A stretch of 64,000 nt of DNA, from positions 1,550,001 through 1,614,000 of the forward strand of contig NZ_CP028475.1 of NCBI RefSeq assembly GCF_003047105.1, in the 5' to 3' direction. The notes beneath the pieces are model-generated. The model saw only the letters and a program-made list of their open reading frames with translations. It had not been told where the DNA came from and ran no database searches. Position 1 is the stretch's first letter. Every line of letters starts with the position of its first letter. Position numbers and translations under genes: made by a program. Below are positions 46,738-55,017 of this stretch, in pieces. Source of the DNA: Celeribacter baekdonensis (GTDB taxonomy: Bacteria > Pseudomonadota > Alphaproteobacteria > Rhodobacterales > Rhodobacteraceae).

Positions 46738-47793
46738 TTAGCAACAGGAGGACGCGGGGGCCTCCGCATCGCTTGCGGCCAAACTGTCAAACGGACTTGT
46801 CCCGCCACATCCCGCAAACAGGCCGAAATGGGTTGAAAAATCGCCAATAAAGTCAAAATGTGGCGCAAATCGCGTGTCTTTGAGCATTTTGAACGTGTTG
46901 CCACAGACCGGAAACACCCGCCCTGTGTCCATCACATGCCCCGCATCCAACGCAAAGCCGTGTGGCGCACCGGGCACAGTGCCTTTGTAGATCACCGCCT
47001 GACCATAGTCCTCGCACTCCGGCTCCAAGTCGAGTTTGAACAGGCGGTAGGTGGCGGACATGAATTGAATAGGCGCAACTTTCGCCCCCAATTCCGCATT
47101 TTCCACCGTCAAAGCCCGATGGGAGACCCGGCGCGGATCGGCAAACCCGGCAGCCCGGGCCATATGTTCGAAATCAGTCCAATAGAGCGCGCCGGAGAGG
47201 CATTCGCCATACAGCACCGGATCGGCCCGCAGCGCCTCAGGCACGCGACGGTCGGCATAAACGTCGGAAAAATACATCTCCCCGCCCGGCTTCAACAACC
47301 GATAGGCCTCACGCAGCACGGCGGGTTTATCCATCGTAAGGTTCAACACGCAATTGGAAACGATGATGTCAAAAGACCCCGCGTCCAGCGGCAACGCCTC
47401 AAGTTTTTCGATATAGCCCTCATAAAACGCCACGTTTGAGGCGGCATAGCCAAAGGCCTTGGCGTGATAGTCCTGATGGGCACGGGCCACGGCCAATTGT
47501 TCTTCGGTCATATCAACACCGGCGACAAACCCGGCCTCGCCCACCATCTGAGCCAGCGCATAGACATCGCGCCCGGCGCCACAGCCGAGATCCAAAACCC
47601 GTGTGCCTTCAAGCACATCCGGGGCAATCAGACCGCAACCATAATAGCGCGTGAGCACATCGTCATGAATGTTGGACAGCGCCTTTTTGAGCGTGTCGGG
47701 CATGTCCCCCGCCGTACAACAGGCGTTGGTTTTCAAATCCGAACTGCCCTGAAGCACCTTGCCGTAATAGTCCTGAACATCTGCGTGGCTCAT
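46738..47793 (-). CDS. arsM: Arsenite S-adenosylmethionine methyltransferase
   Basis: Methylates As(III) to volatile or less toxic species. It is 351 residues. The N-terminal TNACCTA, SAM motif VLDLGCGAGRDVYALAQMVG, SNCVLNLTMDK and YGECLSGALY place three conserved cysteines as in ArsM. A C-terminal extension ends in SSCC, a further As-binding pair found in many bacterial ArsM. No arsenic regulator or pump is adjacent. The neighbouring ABC ATPase ends the cluster on one side. Confidence 0.9.
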   Translation of the reverse strand: MSHADVQDYYGKVLQGSSDLKTNACCTAGDMPDTLKKALSNIHDDVLTRYYGCGLIAPDVLEGTRVLDLGCGAGRDVYALAQMVGEAGFVAGVDMTEEQLAVARAHQDYHAKAFGYAASNVAFYEGYIEKLEALPLDAGSFDIIVSNCVLNLTMDKPAVLREAYRLLKPGGEMYFSDVYADRRVPEALRADPVLYGECLSGALYWTDFEHMARAAGFADPRRVSHRALTVENAELGAKVAPIQFMSATYRLFKLDLEPECEDYGQAVIYKGTVPGAPHGFALDAGHVMDTGRVFPVCGNTFKMLKDTRFAPHFDFIGDFSTHFGLFAGCGGTSPFDSLAASDAEAPASSCC

Positions 47794-47912
47794 GCTGGTC
47801 TCCCCTATTGTCGTGCGCCTAGAGTTCTTGGCTCACGGTGAAGCGCAAGTGAAAACGCCACAAATGCCAAAGCCGTGATGCCCGCCGCCCAGAGTGCGGG
47901 CGGCGAAGCGGG

Positions 47913-48692
47913 TCACATCGTGGTTGTCGTGGCCCCGCCATCCAGGAGGATGTTTTGGCCGACCATAAAGCCCGCAAATTGCGAACACATGAACGCGCAG
48001 GTGGCCCCGAATTCCTCCGCCGTACCGTAGCGTCCTGCGGGAATGGCCGCTTCTTTTTCCGCACGGATCTCGGCTGCGGGTTTGCCTGAGGCATCCGAGG
48101 CGGCTTTGTCCAAGGATACCGTGCGATCAGTGGCGTGCAACCCCGGCAAGAGGTTGTTCATGATGACGCCCTTGGCCGCAACTTGCCGCGATGTCCCCGC
48201 AACATAGCCGGTCAAGCCGGTGCGGGCGGCATTGGACAGGCCCAGCACCGCAATCGGTGCTTTGACGGAAACCGAGGTGATATTGACCACCCGGCCCCAG
48301 CCCCGGTCGATCATCCCCGGCACCAAGGCTTTGATCAACGCAATCGGCGTCAACATATTGGAGTCCAATGCCTTTATGAAATCCTCTCGCTCCCAATCGG
48401 TCCACATCCCCGGCGGTGGGCCGCCCGCATTGGTGACAAGAATATCGACCTCCCCTGCCGCCTTGAGCACAGCGGCACGGCCCTCCTCAGAGGTCACATC
48501 GGCAGTGACCGTGGTGACCGAAACGCCGAACTCTGTGCGGATTGCCGCGGCGGCCAATTCAAGCGCCTCGCACCCGCGCGCATTCATCACCAAATCCACC
48601 CCCGCCTCGGCCAAGGCACGAGCACAGCCCAGACCAAGCCCTTTGGAGGAAGCACAGACCAAGGCCCGCTTTCCACTGATCCCAAGATCCAT
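47913..48692 (-). CDS. SDR family protein lacking the usual catalytic Tyr-Lys
   Basis: A 259-residue Rossmann protein with the cofactor loop VCASSKGLGLGCARALAEAG (instead of TGxxxGIG), NAGGPPPGMW and NITSVSVKAPI. The expected Y-x3-K is replaced by LGLSNAARTGLTGYVAG. This matches a known 3-oxoacyl-ACP-reductase-like SDR subgroup that lacks the classical tetrad. It probably binds NAD(P). Its reaction is unknown. It lies 119 bases upstream of arsM. Confidence 0.8.
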   Translation of the reverse strand: MDLGISGKRALVCASSKGLGLGCARALAEAGVDLVMNARGCEALELAAAAIRTEFGVSVTTVTADVTSEEGRAAVLKAAGEVDILVTNAGGPPPGMWTDWEREDFIKALDSNMLTPIALIKALVPGMIDRGWGRVVNITSVSVKAPIAVLGLSNAARTGLTGYVAGTSRQVAAKGVIMNNLLPGLHATDRTVSLDKAASDASGKPAAEIRAEKEAAIPAGRYGTAEEFGATCAFMCSQFAGFMVGQNILLDGGATTTTM

Positions 48693-48986
48693 CGTTATCT
48701 TCCCTTCGTGATCGTCGCATTGGTTTCGTCGCGTGTTAATTTGTTTTAGGGCTGCCCCCGCCTGATGTCACCTTTCATTGCTCTCTTAAACCGCAGTGCA
48801 GGCACGAAAGAGTGTGTTTTTCATCATGCTCAAACTCAACGCGCAACCGATTGATTTGCGGTCAACCTCTCACCAAAATGGCACGATTTTCGCCCAAATT
48901 CCCACACATTGAACCAGTCCTGACAAATTCCTGCCACTGTTTCCAAATACCTTGAACCCGTGTTGTTGAGTATTGGAGTAACGAGG
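48693..48986. other. Intergenic region between the SDR and the Hint-domain locus
   Basis: About 290 bases. No gene or hairpin with a T-run is evident. GTTAATTTG at 48733 is only half of a CtrA box. The promoter of the Hint-domain locus is expected here. Confidence 0.45.
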
Positions 48987-49139
48987 ATGCGGAGTCGAAC
49001 AGTGTACAAACAAGGCGTTTCCAGACATACTTCTTGCTGGATGGTGTTGGACCAGAGCGGATTCGATATGGGCCTGTTACGCGGGCCAAATGTGGAGCTT
49101 TCTATCCGTAAATCTGTCAAAGACTGTGGTCGGGGGTAA
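48987..49139 (+). CDS. Possible 50-residue protein translationally coupled to the Hint-domain gene
   Basis: ATG at 48987 follows GGAG (48975-48978) and CGAGG. The 50-residue frame ends with TAA at 49137-49139, sharing its last base with the ATG of the next gene (TAATG), a coupling typical of real gene pairs. The peptide starts MRSRTVYKQGVSRHTSC and contains a DQSGFDMGLLRG stretch. No family is recognised, so chance is not excluded. Confidence 0.35.
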   Translation: MRSRTVYKQGVSRHTSCWMVLDQSGFDMGLLRGPNVELSIRKSVKDCGRG

Positions 49140-50176
49140 TGATGAACACGCAGACGAGAGGCAAGACACAAAACCACGTGGCTCCGACCGGCCCTGTGCA
49201 CACGCTCCCGGTGTATCGCGCCGCCGATTTTTGCGTCACAAATGGCATCAACCTTGGCGATCCCATTGGGCATGCTGACGAAATTGAACTGGCCGATGCC
49301 TATTGCCTGAAAAAGCCTACCAAGCGCGCGCGCCTGTCCATTGTCGCGGATGAATCGGGTTTGAACATCGCCGCCAATTCCCAATTGGGTCGCACTGGCG
49401 CCGAGCTTCACCTCGATTGCGTGGCAACGTTTATGGGCGGATCAGGTGCGACCGTCGAGGCGCTGATTCTGATTGAAACCGATACAACGGGCCTGATCGA
49501 AGACACCTATCTGTTGCCCTTTGCCCCGATTGTTCCTGAAATCGAATATGTGCTGGTCAAGATCGACCGCGACAGCACTCGGGCGCGTCTGGCAGAAGTC
49601 GCCTGTGTTGCCTTTACCCGTGGCACTCGGATCACCTTGGCCAATGGGTTGCAAAAGCCGATTGAAGAGCTGGCGGTTGGAGACCGGGTTTTGACCCGCG
49701 ACCACGGCCCCCAAGACGTTCGTTGGATCGGTCAACAAACCGTCCGCGCCACCGGAGCTTTCGCCCCAATCGTCATCAAACAGGGCGCGTTGAACAATGA
49801 ACATGACCTGATCGTCTCACCCAACCACCGGATTTTCATCTATCAACGCCGCGACCATGCCCGCGCAGGACGAGCCGAAGTCCTTGTTAAAGCAAAGCTT
49901 TTGGTCAATGGCGTCAATGTGATCCAATCTGAAGGCGGGTTTGTGGATTATTTTCAACTGTTGTTTGACAGTCATGAAATCATCTACGCCGAAGGCATCG
50001 CCGCCGAGAGCATGTTTGTCGATGGTCATGTGCGCTCATCCTTACCCACAGACATTCAGGCCCGGATCAGCACCAGCCATGCTTTCGCTGAAACACCACG
50101 CGCGTTTGAATTGCACGATGGTATGTTGGAGCCCGCTGTTGCGGCAGATCTTTTGCGCTCTGCTTCGGCGAATTGA
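49139..50176 (+). CDS. Hint (Hedgehog/intein-type) domain protein
   Basis: A 345-residue protein. The first 150 residues lack a known domain and a signal peptide. From about residue 155 the Hint_2 module begins at CVAFTRGTRITLANGLQKPIEELAVGDRVLTRDHGPQDVRWIG, where the first Cys is the self-splicing nucleophile. It continues through LIVSPNHRIFIYQ (the conserved His). Such proteins are common in Rhodobacteraceae, often secreted by type I systems. The cleavage target is unknown. ATG at 49142 is an alternative start. Confidence 0.85.
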   Translation: MMNTQTRGKTQNHVAPTGPVHTLPVYRAADFCVTNGINLGDPIGHADEIELADAYCLKKPTKRARLSIVADESGLNIAANSQLGRTGAELHLDCVATFMGGSGATVEALILIETDTTGLIEDTYLLPFAPIVPEIEYVLVKIDRDSTRARLAEVACVAFTRGTRITLANGLQKPIEELAVGDRVLTRDHGPQDVRWIGQQTVRATGAFAPIVIKQGALNNEHDLIVSPNHRIFIYQRRDHARAGRAEVLVKAKLLVNGVNVIQSEGGFVDYFQLLFDSHEIIYAEGIAAESMFVDGHVRSSLPTDIQARISTSHAFAETPRAFELHDGMLEPAVAADLLRSASAN

Positions 50177-50204
50177 GTATTTAGACTGGAATGAAGACAA
50201 AAGG

Positions 50205-50231
50205 CGCTCCCGAATGGGGGCGTTTTTCGTT
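50205..50231 (+). terminator. Terminator after the Hint-domain gene
   Basis: CGCTCCC (50205-50211), loop GAAT, GGGGGCG (50216-50222) with one T-G pair, followed by TTTTT. Confidence 0.65.
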
Positions 50232-50357
50232 TGGGTCATGACGTTGCGCGCGGGATCACCGCTTGGCCTGATGGAGAACCGGCTCGCCAAGATTTGAGAG
50301 GCGACAGACGACATATCCCCATTGCCGCCTCGCCCCTGCCCCGCTATATCCGCAGCC

Positions 50358-51965
50358 ATGTCAAACGCCACACACACCGCCCTTGTTTTGCCTGACGAAA
50401 TTGCGCGCCGGCGCACCTTCGCCATTATTTCTCACCCGGACGCCGGTAAAACGACGTTGACGGAGAAGTTCCTGTTGTACGGGGGCGCGATCCAGATGGC
50501 CGGTCAAGTGCGGGCCAAAGGCGAAGCACGGCGGACCCGGTCGGACTTTATGCAGATGGAAAAGGACCGCGGGATTTCCGTGTCCGCCTCGGCCATGTCC
50601 TTTGATTTTGACGGTCATCGCTTCAATCTTGTTGACACGCCCGGCCACTCGGATTTTTCCGAAGACACCTATCGCACGCTGACGGCGGTGGATGCGGCTG
50701 TGATGGTGATTGATGGGGCGAAGGGTGTTGAAAGTCAGACGCGCAAGCTGTTTGAAGTCTGCCGGATGCGCGACCTGCCGATCCTGACCTTCTGTAACAA
50801 AATGGACCGTGAAAGCCGGGACACTTTTGATATTATTGATGAAATCCAAGAGAACCTGGCGATTGACGTGACCCCGGCAAGCTGGCCCATTGGTGTGGGC
50901 CGCGACTTTGTGGGCTGTTACGATGTGATCAATGATCGTCTTGAATTGATGGACCGCGCGGACCGCAACAAGATCTCGGGCAGCATCAAAATCAACGGCT
51001 TGGACGATCCGAAACTGGCCGAACATGTGCCTGCGCATCTGTTGGAACAGCTCAAAGAAGAGTTGGAAATGGCGCGCGCATTATTGCCCGCTTTTGACCG
51101 TCAGGCGTTTTTGGACGGCACCATGACACCGATTTGGTTTGGCTCCGCGATCAACTCCTTTGGCGTGCAAGAATTGATGTCCGGGATCGCCAAATTTGGC
51201 CCCGAACCTCAGGTGCAAAAGGCCAGTCCGCGCCCGATCAGCCCGGATGAGACCAAGGTCATGGGCTATGTGTTCAAGGTGCAGGCCAATATGGACCCGA
51301 AACACCGCGACCGCGTGGCTTTTGTACGCTTGGCGTCGGGACATTTCAAACGCGGTATGAAATTGACCCATGTGCGCACGAAAAAGCCGATGGCGATCTC
51401 GAACCCGGTGCTGTTTTTGGCCTCCGACCGCGAATTGGCCGAAGAAGCCTGGGCCGGCGACATCATGGGCATCCCGAACCACGGCCAATTGCGCATCGGC
51501 GACACGTTGACCGAGGGCGAAGACATCCGCGTCACCGGCATCCCGAGCTTTGCGCCTGAGCTGTTGCAAACCGTGCGCGCTGGCGACCCGATGAAAGCCA
51601 AGCATTTGGAAAAAGCCTTGATGCAATTTGCCGAAGAGGGGGCGGCGAAAGTGTTCAAACCCGCCATCGGCTCGGGCTTTATCGTCGGTGTGGTCGGAGC
51701 CTTGCAGTTTGAGGTTTTGGCCAGCCGCATCGAGTTGGAATACGGGCTTCCCGTGCGCTTTGATGCGTCACAATTCACCTCGGCGCGTTGGGTCACCGGG
51801 CCAAAGGCGGAGATGGACAAATTCATCAACACCAACAAGCAACACATCTCTTATGACCATGATGGCGACCCGGTGTTCTTAACGCGTCTGCAATGGGACA
51901 TCGACCGGATCGTGCGCGATTACCCCACGCTGACCCTGTCCGCGACCAAGGAAATGATGGTCTGA
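50358..51965 (+). CDS. prfC: Peptide chain release factor 3
   Basis: A GTPase that recycles RF1 and RF2 from the ribosome. It is 535 residues. G1 is SHPDAGKTTLTEKFLLYGGAI, followed by EKDRGISVSASAMSF, G3 DTPGHSDFSEDTYR, G4 NKMDR and G5 SAIN, with a C-terminal domain ending in YDHDGDPVFLTRLQWDIDR. The protein is complete. The start at 50358 skips 12 non-conserved upstream codons. Confidence 0.97.
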   Translation: MSNATHTALVLPDEIARRRTFAIISHPDAGKTTLTEKFLLYGGAIQMAGQVRAKGEARRTRSDFMQMEKDRGISVSASAMSFDFDGHRFNLVDTPGHSDFSEDTYRTLTAVDAAVMVIDGAKGVESQTRKLFEVCRMRDLPILTFCNKMDRESRDTFDIIDEIQENLAIDVTPASWPIGVGRDFVGCYDVINDRLELMDRADRNKISGSIKINGLDDPKLAEHVPAHLLEQLKEELEMARALLPAFDRQAFLDGTMTPIWFGSAINSFGVQELMSGIAKFGPEPQVQKASPRPISPDETKVMGYVFKVQANMDPKHRDRVAFVRLASGHFKRGMKLTHVRTKKPMAISNPVLFLASDRELAEEAWAGDIMGIPNHGQLRIGDTLTEGEDIRVTGIPSFAPELLQTVRAGDPMKAKHLEKALMQFAEEGAAKVFKPAIGSGFIVGVVGALQFEVLASRIELEYGLPVRFDASQFTSARWVTGPKAEMDKFINTNKQHISYDHDGDPVFLTRLQWDIDRIVRDYPTLTLSATKEMMV

Positions 51966-51995
51966 CGGCTGTTTAAAATTATACAAATCGAACTA

Positions 51996-52036
51996 AAAAG
52001 ACTGACCACAGTGATGCGGTCAGTCTTTTCTTTTCA
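51996..52036. terminator. Bidirectional terminator between prfC and the OsmC gene
   Basis: AAAAGACTGACC (51996-52007) pairs perfectly with GGTCAGTCTTTT (52018-52029), loop of 10 bases, followed by CTTTTC on plus. On minus the complement of the A-rich left side gives TTTT. The two genes converge. Confidence 0.8.
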
Positions 52037-52065
52037 TAATCGAACATTCTTCTGCAAAGCCTGCT

Positions 52066-52485
52066 TTATGCGATCGTCAGGTCCATACTGATCTCACAGT
52101 CCAGAACCTTGGACACCGGACAGCCGGTTTCAGCCGCCTTTGCCGCCTCTTCGATCAGAGCCTTGTCACCCTCAGCTCGAATGGAGACCGTCAAATGAGC
52201 CTTCACAATCTTCGGCCCCCCCTCCATCGACAGATGAATAGTGGAGGTGGTTTCGATCTGATCGGCGATAAGGCCGCGTTCCGCCAATTGCCCCGACAGC
52301 GCCATCGAGAAACAGCCCGCATGCGCCGCGCCGATCAACTCTTCGGGGTTGGTGCCTGCGCCGTCCTCAAAGCGGGTGTTGAAACCATAGCGCGCATCGG
52401 AGAGCACGCCGCTTTGCGTCGACACAAGCCCCTTTCCCTCTTTCAGATCGCCACTCCATTTCGCAGATCCATGCTTTTTAATCAT
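52066..52485 (-). CDS. OsmC family peroxide-stress protein
   Basis: A 139-residue thiol peroxidase-type protein. [19 protein letters not shown] at the N-terminus, then [24 protein letters not shown] and [10 protein letters not shown] carry the two catalytic cysteines. It detoxifies organic hydroperoxides in the family. The start at 52485 has AAGGAGA upstream. The longer open frame further upstream is not coding. Confidence 0.9.
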   Translation of the reverse strand: MIKKHGSAKWSGDLKEGKGLVSTQSGVLSDARYGFNTRFEDGAGTNPEELIGAAHAGCFSMALSGQLAERGLIADQIETTSTIHLSMEGGPKIVKAHLTVSIRAEGDKALIEEAAKAAETGCPVSKVLDCEISMDLTIA

Positions 52486-52696
52486 TGTGCATCTCCTTCT
52501 TGGTTTCCTCTGGCTCCACTGTGCCAGACACCCCAAGCGTTTCACAGGTTCAATCCGCGAGCAAATCGCAGCATTCCTTGACCTTTTCGTGATTGAAGCG
52601 TATGAGGCGTCCCACAGACGTCTCGGCAATATGGCCGAACGGGCCGCGCGGGATTTGCGGCCGAAAAAACAGCCGCAACATCGCGAAAGGCACGAC

Positions 52697-54274
52697 TTGA
52701 CCAAATTTTCCGACTTAAACCTTGCTCCCAAAGTACTCAAAGCCGTCGAGGACGCTGGTTACGAATCTCCGACCCCGATTCAGGCCGGTGCGATTCCCCC
52801 CGCCCTTGAGGGCCGAGATGTCTTGGGCATCGCCCAGACCGGGACGGGCAAAACCGCCTCTTTCGTACTCCCAATGATCACGCTGTTGAGCCGTGGCCGG
52901 GCCCGCGCCCGGATGCCGCGCTCTCTCGTGCTCTGCCCGACCCGCGAATTGGCGGCACAGGTGGCGGAAAACTTCGACACCTATACCAAATACATGAAGC
53001 TGACCAAAGCTCTGTTGATCGGTGGCGTGTCGTTCAAAGAACAAGACATCCTGATCGACAAGGGCGTCGATGTTTTGATTGCTACTCCGGGTCGGTTGCT
53101 TGATCATTTCGAACGCGGCAAATTGATCCTCTCTGACGTCAAAGTCATGGTGGTGGACGAGGCCGACCGAATGCTCGACATGGGGTTCATCCCCGACATT
53201 GAACGCATCTTTGGCCTCACCCCGTTCACGCGCCAAACCCTATTTTTCTCGGCCACAATGGCGCCGGAAATCGAGCGGATCACCAACACCTTCCTGTCGG
53301 CCCCGGCCCGCATCGAAGTGGCACGCCAGGCCAGCTCTGGCGAGAACATCGAACAGCATGTGGTGATGTTCAAAGGCTCGCGCCGCGACCGGGCCTCCTC
53401 GGAAAAGCGTCAACTTTTGCGCACGCTGATCGACCTTGAGGGTGAAAAACTCGACAATGCGATCGTGTTTTGCAACCGTAAAACCGATGTCGACATCGTT
53501 TCGCAATCGCTGAAAAAATATGGCTATGACGCGGCTCCGATCCATGGCGATCTGGAGCAAAGTCAGCGCAATGCAACGCTTGAGGGCTTTCGCGGTGGCA
53601 AATTGAAAATCCTCGTGGCCTCCGATGTCGCCGCGCGCGGTTTGGATGTGCCCTCCGTGACCCATGTGTTTAACTTTGACGTGCCAAGCCACGCCGAAGA
53701 CTATGTCCACCGGATCGGGCGCACCGGACGTGCGGGCCGCGATGGGAAGACGATCATGCTCTGTGAGCCGCGCGACGAAAAGAATTTCGCGGATGTCGAG
53801 CGCCTCATCGGCAAAGAGATCCCGCGTTTGGACAATCCTCTGGGAACCGTTGCCGAGGCGGAGACCTCGACGCTGGACCAAGCCCCGGCAGAGGCCAAAT
53901 CTGAGGACAAACCGAAACGCACCCGCTCGCGCAGCAGCAGAAGCCGCAAGGCCGACAAGCCGGAGACTGCGGCGGTTGAGGCGACAGAGGCGAAGGCCCC
54001 TGTGAGCCCCGTACAGGAGTCCCCTGAAGCCGCCGTAGAGGAAAAGCCAGCACCGCGTGCCAGAGAGCCGCGCGCGCCGCGTGAACCTCGTGAGCAACGC
54101 GAGTCTTCGCGTTCGTCGCAGGCCGCCTCTGACAGCAAATCATCTGACAACCGGGACCGCAGCAGCAATTCGCGTAGCCGTGGCCGTCGCGACGATGATA
54201 AAAAGGTTGTGGGCCTGGGCGATCACCTACCCTCTTTCATCGCCTTGAGCTTTGACGAGCGCAGTGCCAGCTAA
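52697..54274 (+). CDS. DEAD-box ATP-dependent RNA helicase, RhlE type
   Basis: A 525-residue RNA helicase starting at TTG 52697 (reads MTKFSDLNLAPKVLKAVEDAG), with AAAGG six to seven bases upstream. Motifs in order: GYESPTPIQ (Q motif), AQTGTGKT, PTRELAAQ, GGVSFKEQD, TPGRLLDH, DEADRMLDMGF, SAT, IHGDLEQSQR, VATDVAARGLD-type VASDVAARGLD, HRIGRTGRAG. The C-terminal 150 residues are low-complexity, mixing acidic and Arg/Ser-rich stretches, and are probably an RNA-binding tail. The open frame extends upstream to 52487 without homology. Confidence 0.93.
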   Translation: MTKFSDLNLAPKVLKAVEDAGYESPTPIQAGAIPPALEGRDVLGIAQTGTGKTASFVLPMITLLSRGRARARMPRSLVLCPTRELAAQVAENFDTYTKYMKLTKALLIGGVSFKEQDILIDKGVDVLIATPGRLLDHFERGKLILSDVKVMVVDEADRMLDMGFIPDIERIFGLTPFTRQTLFFSATMAPEIERITNTFLSAPARIEVARQASSGENIEQHVVMFKGSRRDRASSEKRQLLRTLIDLEGEKLDNAIVFCNRKTDVDIVSQSLKKYGYDAAPIHGDLEQSQRNATLEGFRGGKLKILVASDVAARGLDVPSVTHVFNFDVPSHAEDYVHRIGRTGRAGRDGKTIMLCEPRDEKNFADVERLIGKEIPRLDNPLGTVAEAETSTLDQAPAEAKSEDKPKRTRSRSSRSRKADKPETAAVEATEAKAPVSPVQESPEAAVEEKPAPRAREPRAPREPREQRESSRSSQAASDSKSSDNRDRSSNSRSRGRRDDDKKVVGLGDHLPSFIALSFDERSAS

Positions 54275-54302
54275 GGCGTAAACACGGACCATGACACGAT
54301 AA

Positions 54303-54335
54303 AAAAACCCGCGCCAAAGCGCGGGTTTTTCTTTT
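54303..54335. terminator. Bidirectional terminator after the helicase gene
   Basis: CCCGCGC (54308-54314), loop CAAA, GCGCGGG (54319-54325), flanked by A7 on the left and T5-C-T4 on the right. Confidence 0.85.
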
Positions 54336-54350
54336 ACGTCACAAAGCCTT

Positions 54351-55011
54351 TTATCCCTCGGCAAGATACCCGGCCTGCTGCGCATTCAGGTACCGAGCCG
54401 CAATCCGCGCATTGCTTTCGCAATACTCGGCGCGGATGGTGCGCGCGAGAGCGGCCCCAATGAAACGATCCGGTGCGGCGGTCATAAAGGCGCACAGATA
54501 TTGCCGCCGTTCCAAAAACAGCCTCCCAAGGCGCAAGATTCTTTTCAAAATCAAACCCGTCTTGTCGCGCCTTAAAATAGGCGGCGACATCGCGGATCGC
54601 TGTGTGTCGCGGTGAAAGTCGGGCGCGCTGAAACTGTCGAAAGGCACTCTCGACCAAGGGAACTTGCGGACGGATATAATAGACAATCCGCGTATCGAAC
54701 GGATCAAACAACGCCTGTAGAGCGGTCACTTTTGCCATAGGCGCGGCGCAAAGTGTTTCCGACGAGAGGATAACCGGGCGCCCGCTGGAGTGCGCCTCAA
54801 TCTCTGCAACTGACGCCATCAGTGCCTGCATCTGTGGCGCATTATATGTGTCTCCTTTGAGCGGAAACAAGAGATTGTGCACCCCATCGGGGTTTCGCCC
54901 CGTCGATGGATAGAAATACCCGGCCTGCGCCCCTTCCCCCGCCAAAAGAGCGGATTGAAGGGCGGAGGTGCCGGTTTTCCCATGACCAATATGCAGGCCA
55001 CAGTCTTTGAC
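54351..55011 (-). pseudogene. Sulfotransferase-like gene, decayed
   Basis: The reading begins directly after the rnj stop with LHIGHGKTGTSALQSALLAGEG, the P-loop region of a sulfotransferase-like protein, but no start codon is in frame (an ATG at 55013-55015 is in another frame). The good match continues to ISVRLYDRR near 54490. It then shifts frame, and the end (RAEYCESNARIAARYL) appears in the other frame without the 60-100 residues normally between. This points to an internal deletion plus frame loss, not a simple homopolymer slip. Confidence 0.65.
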
Positions 55012-55017
55012 GCATGT

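Noticed and set aside
49600..50176. Intein in the Hint-domain protein
   Set aside because: There is no flanking host-protein sequence on the C-terminal side and no C-terminal splice Asn junction with an extein. It reads as a stand-alone Hint protein.
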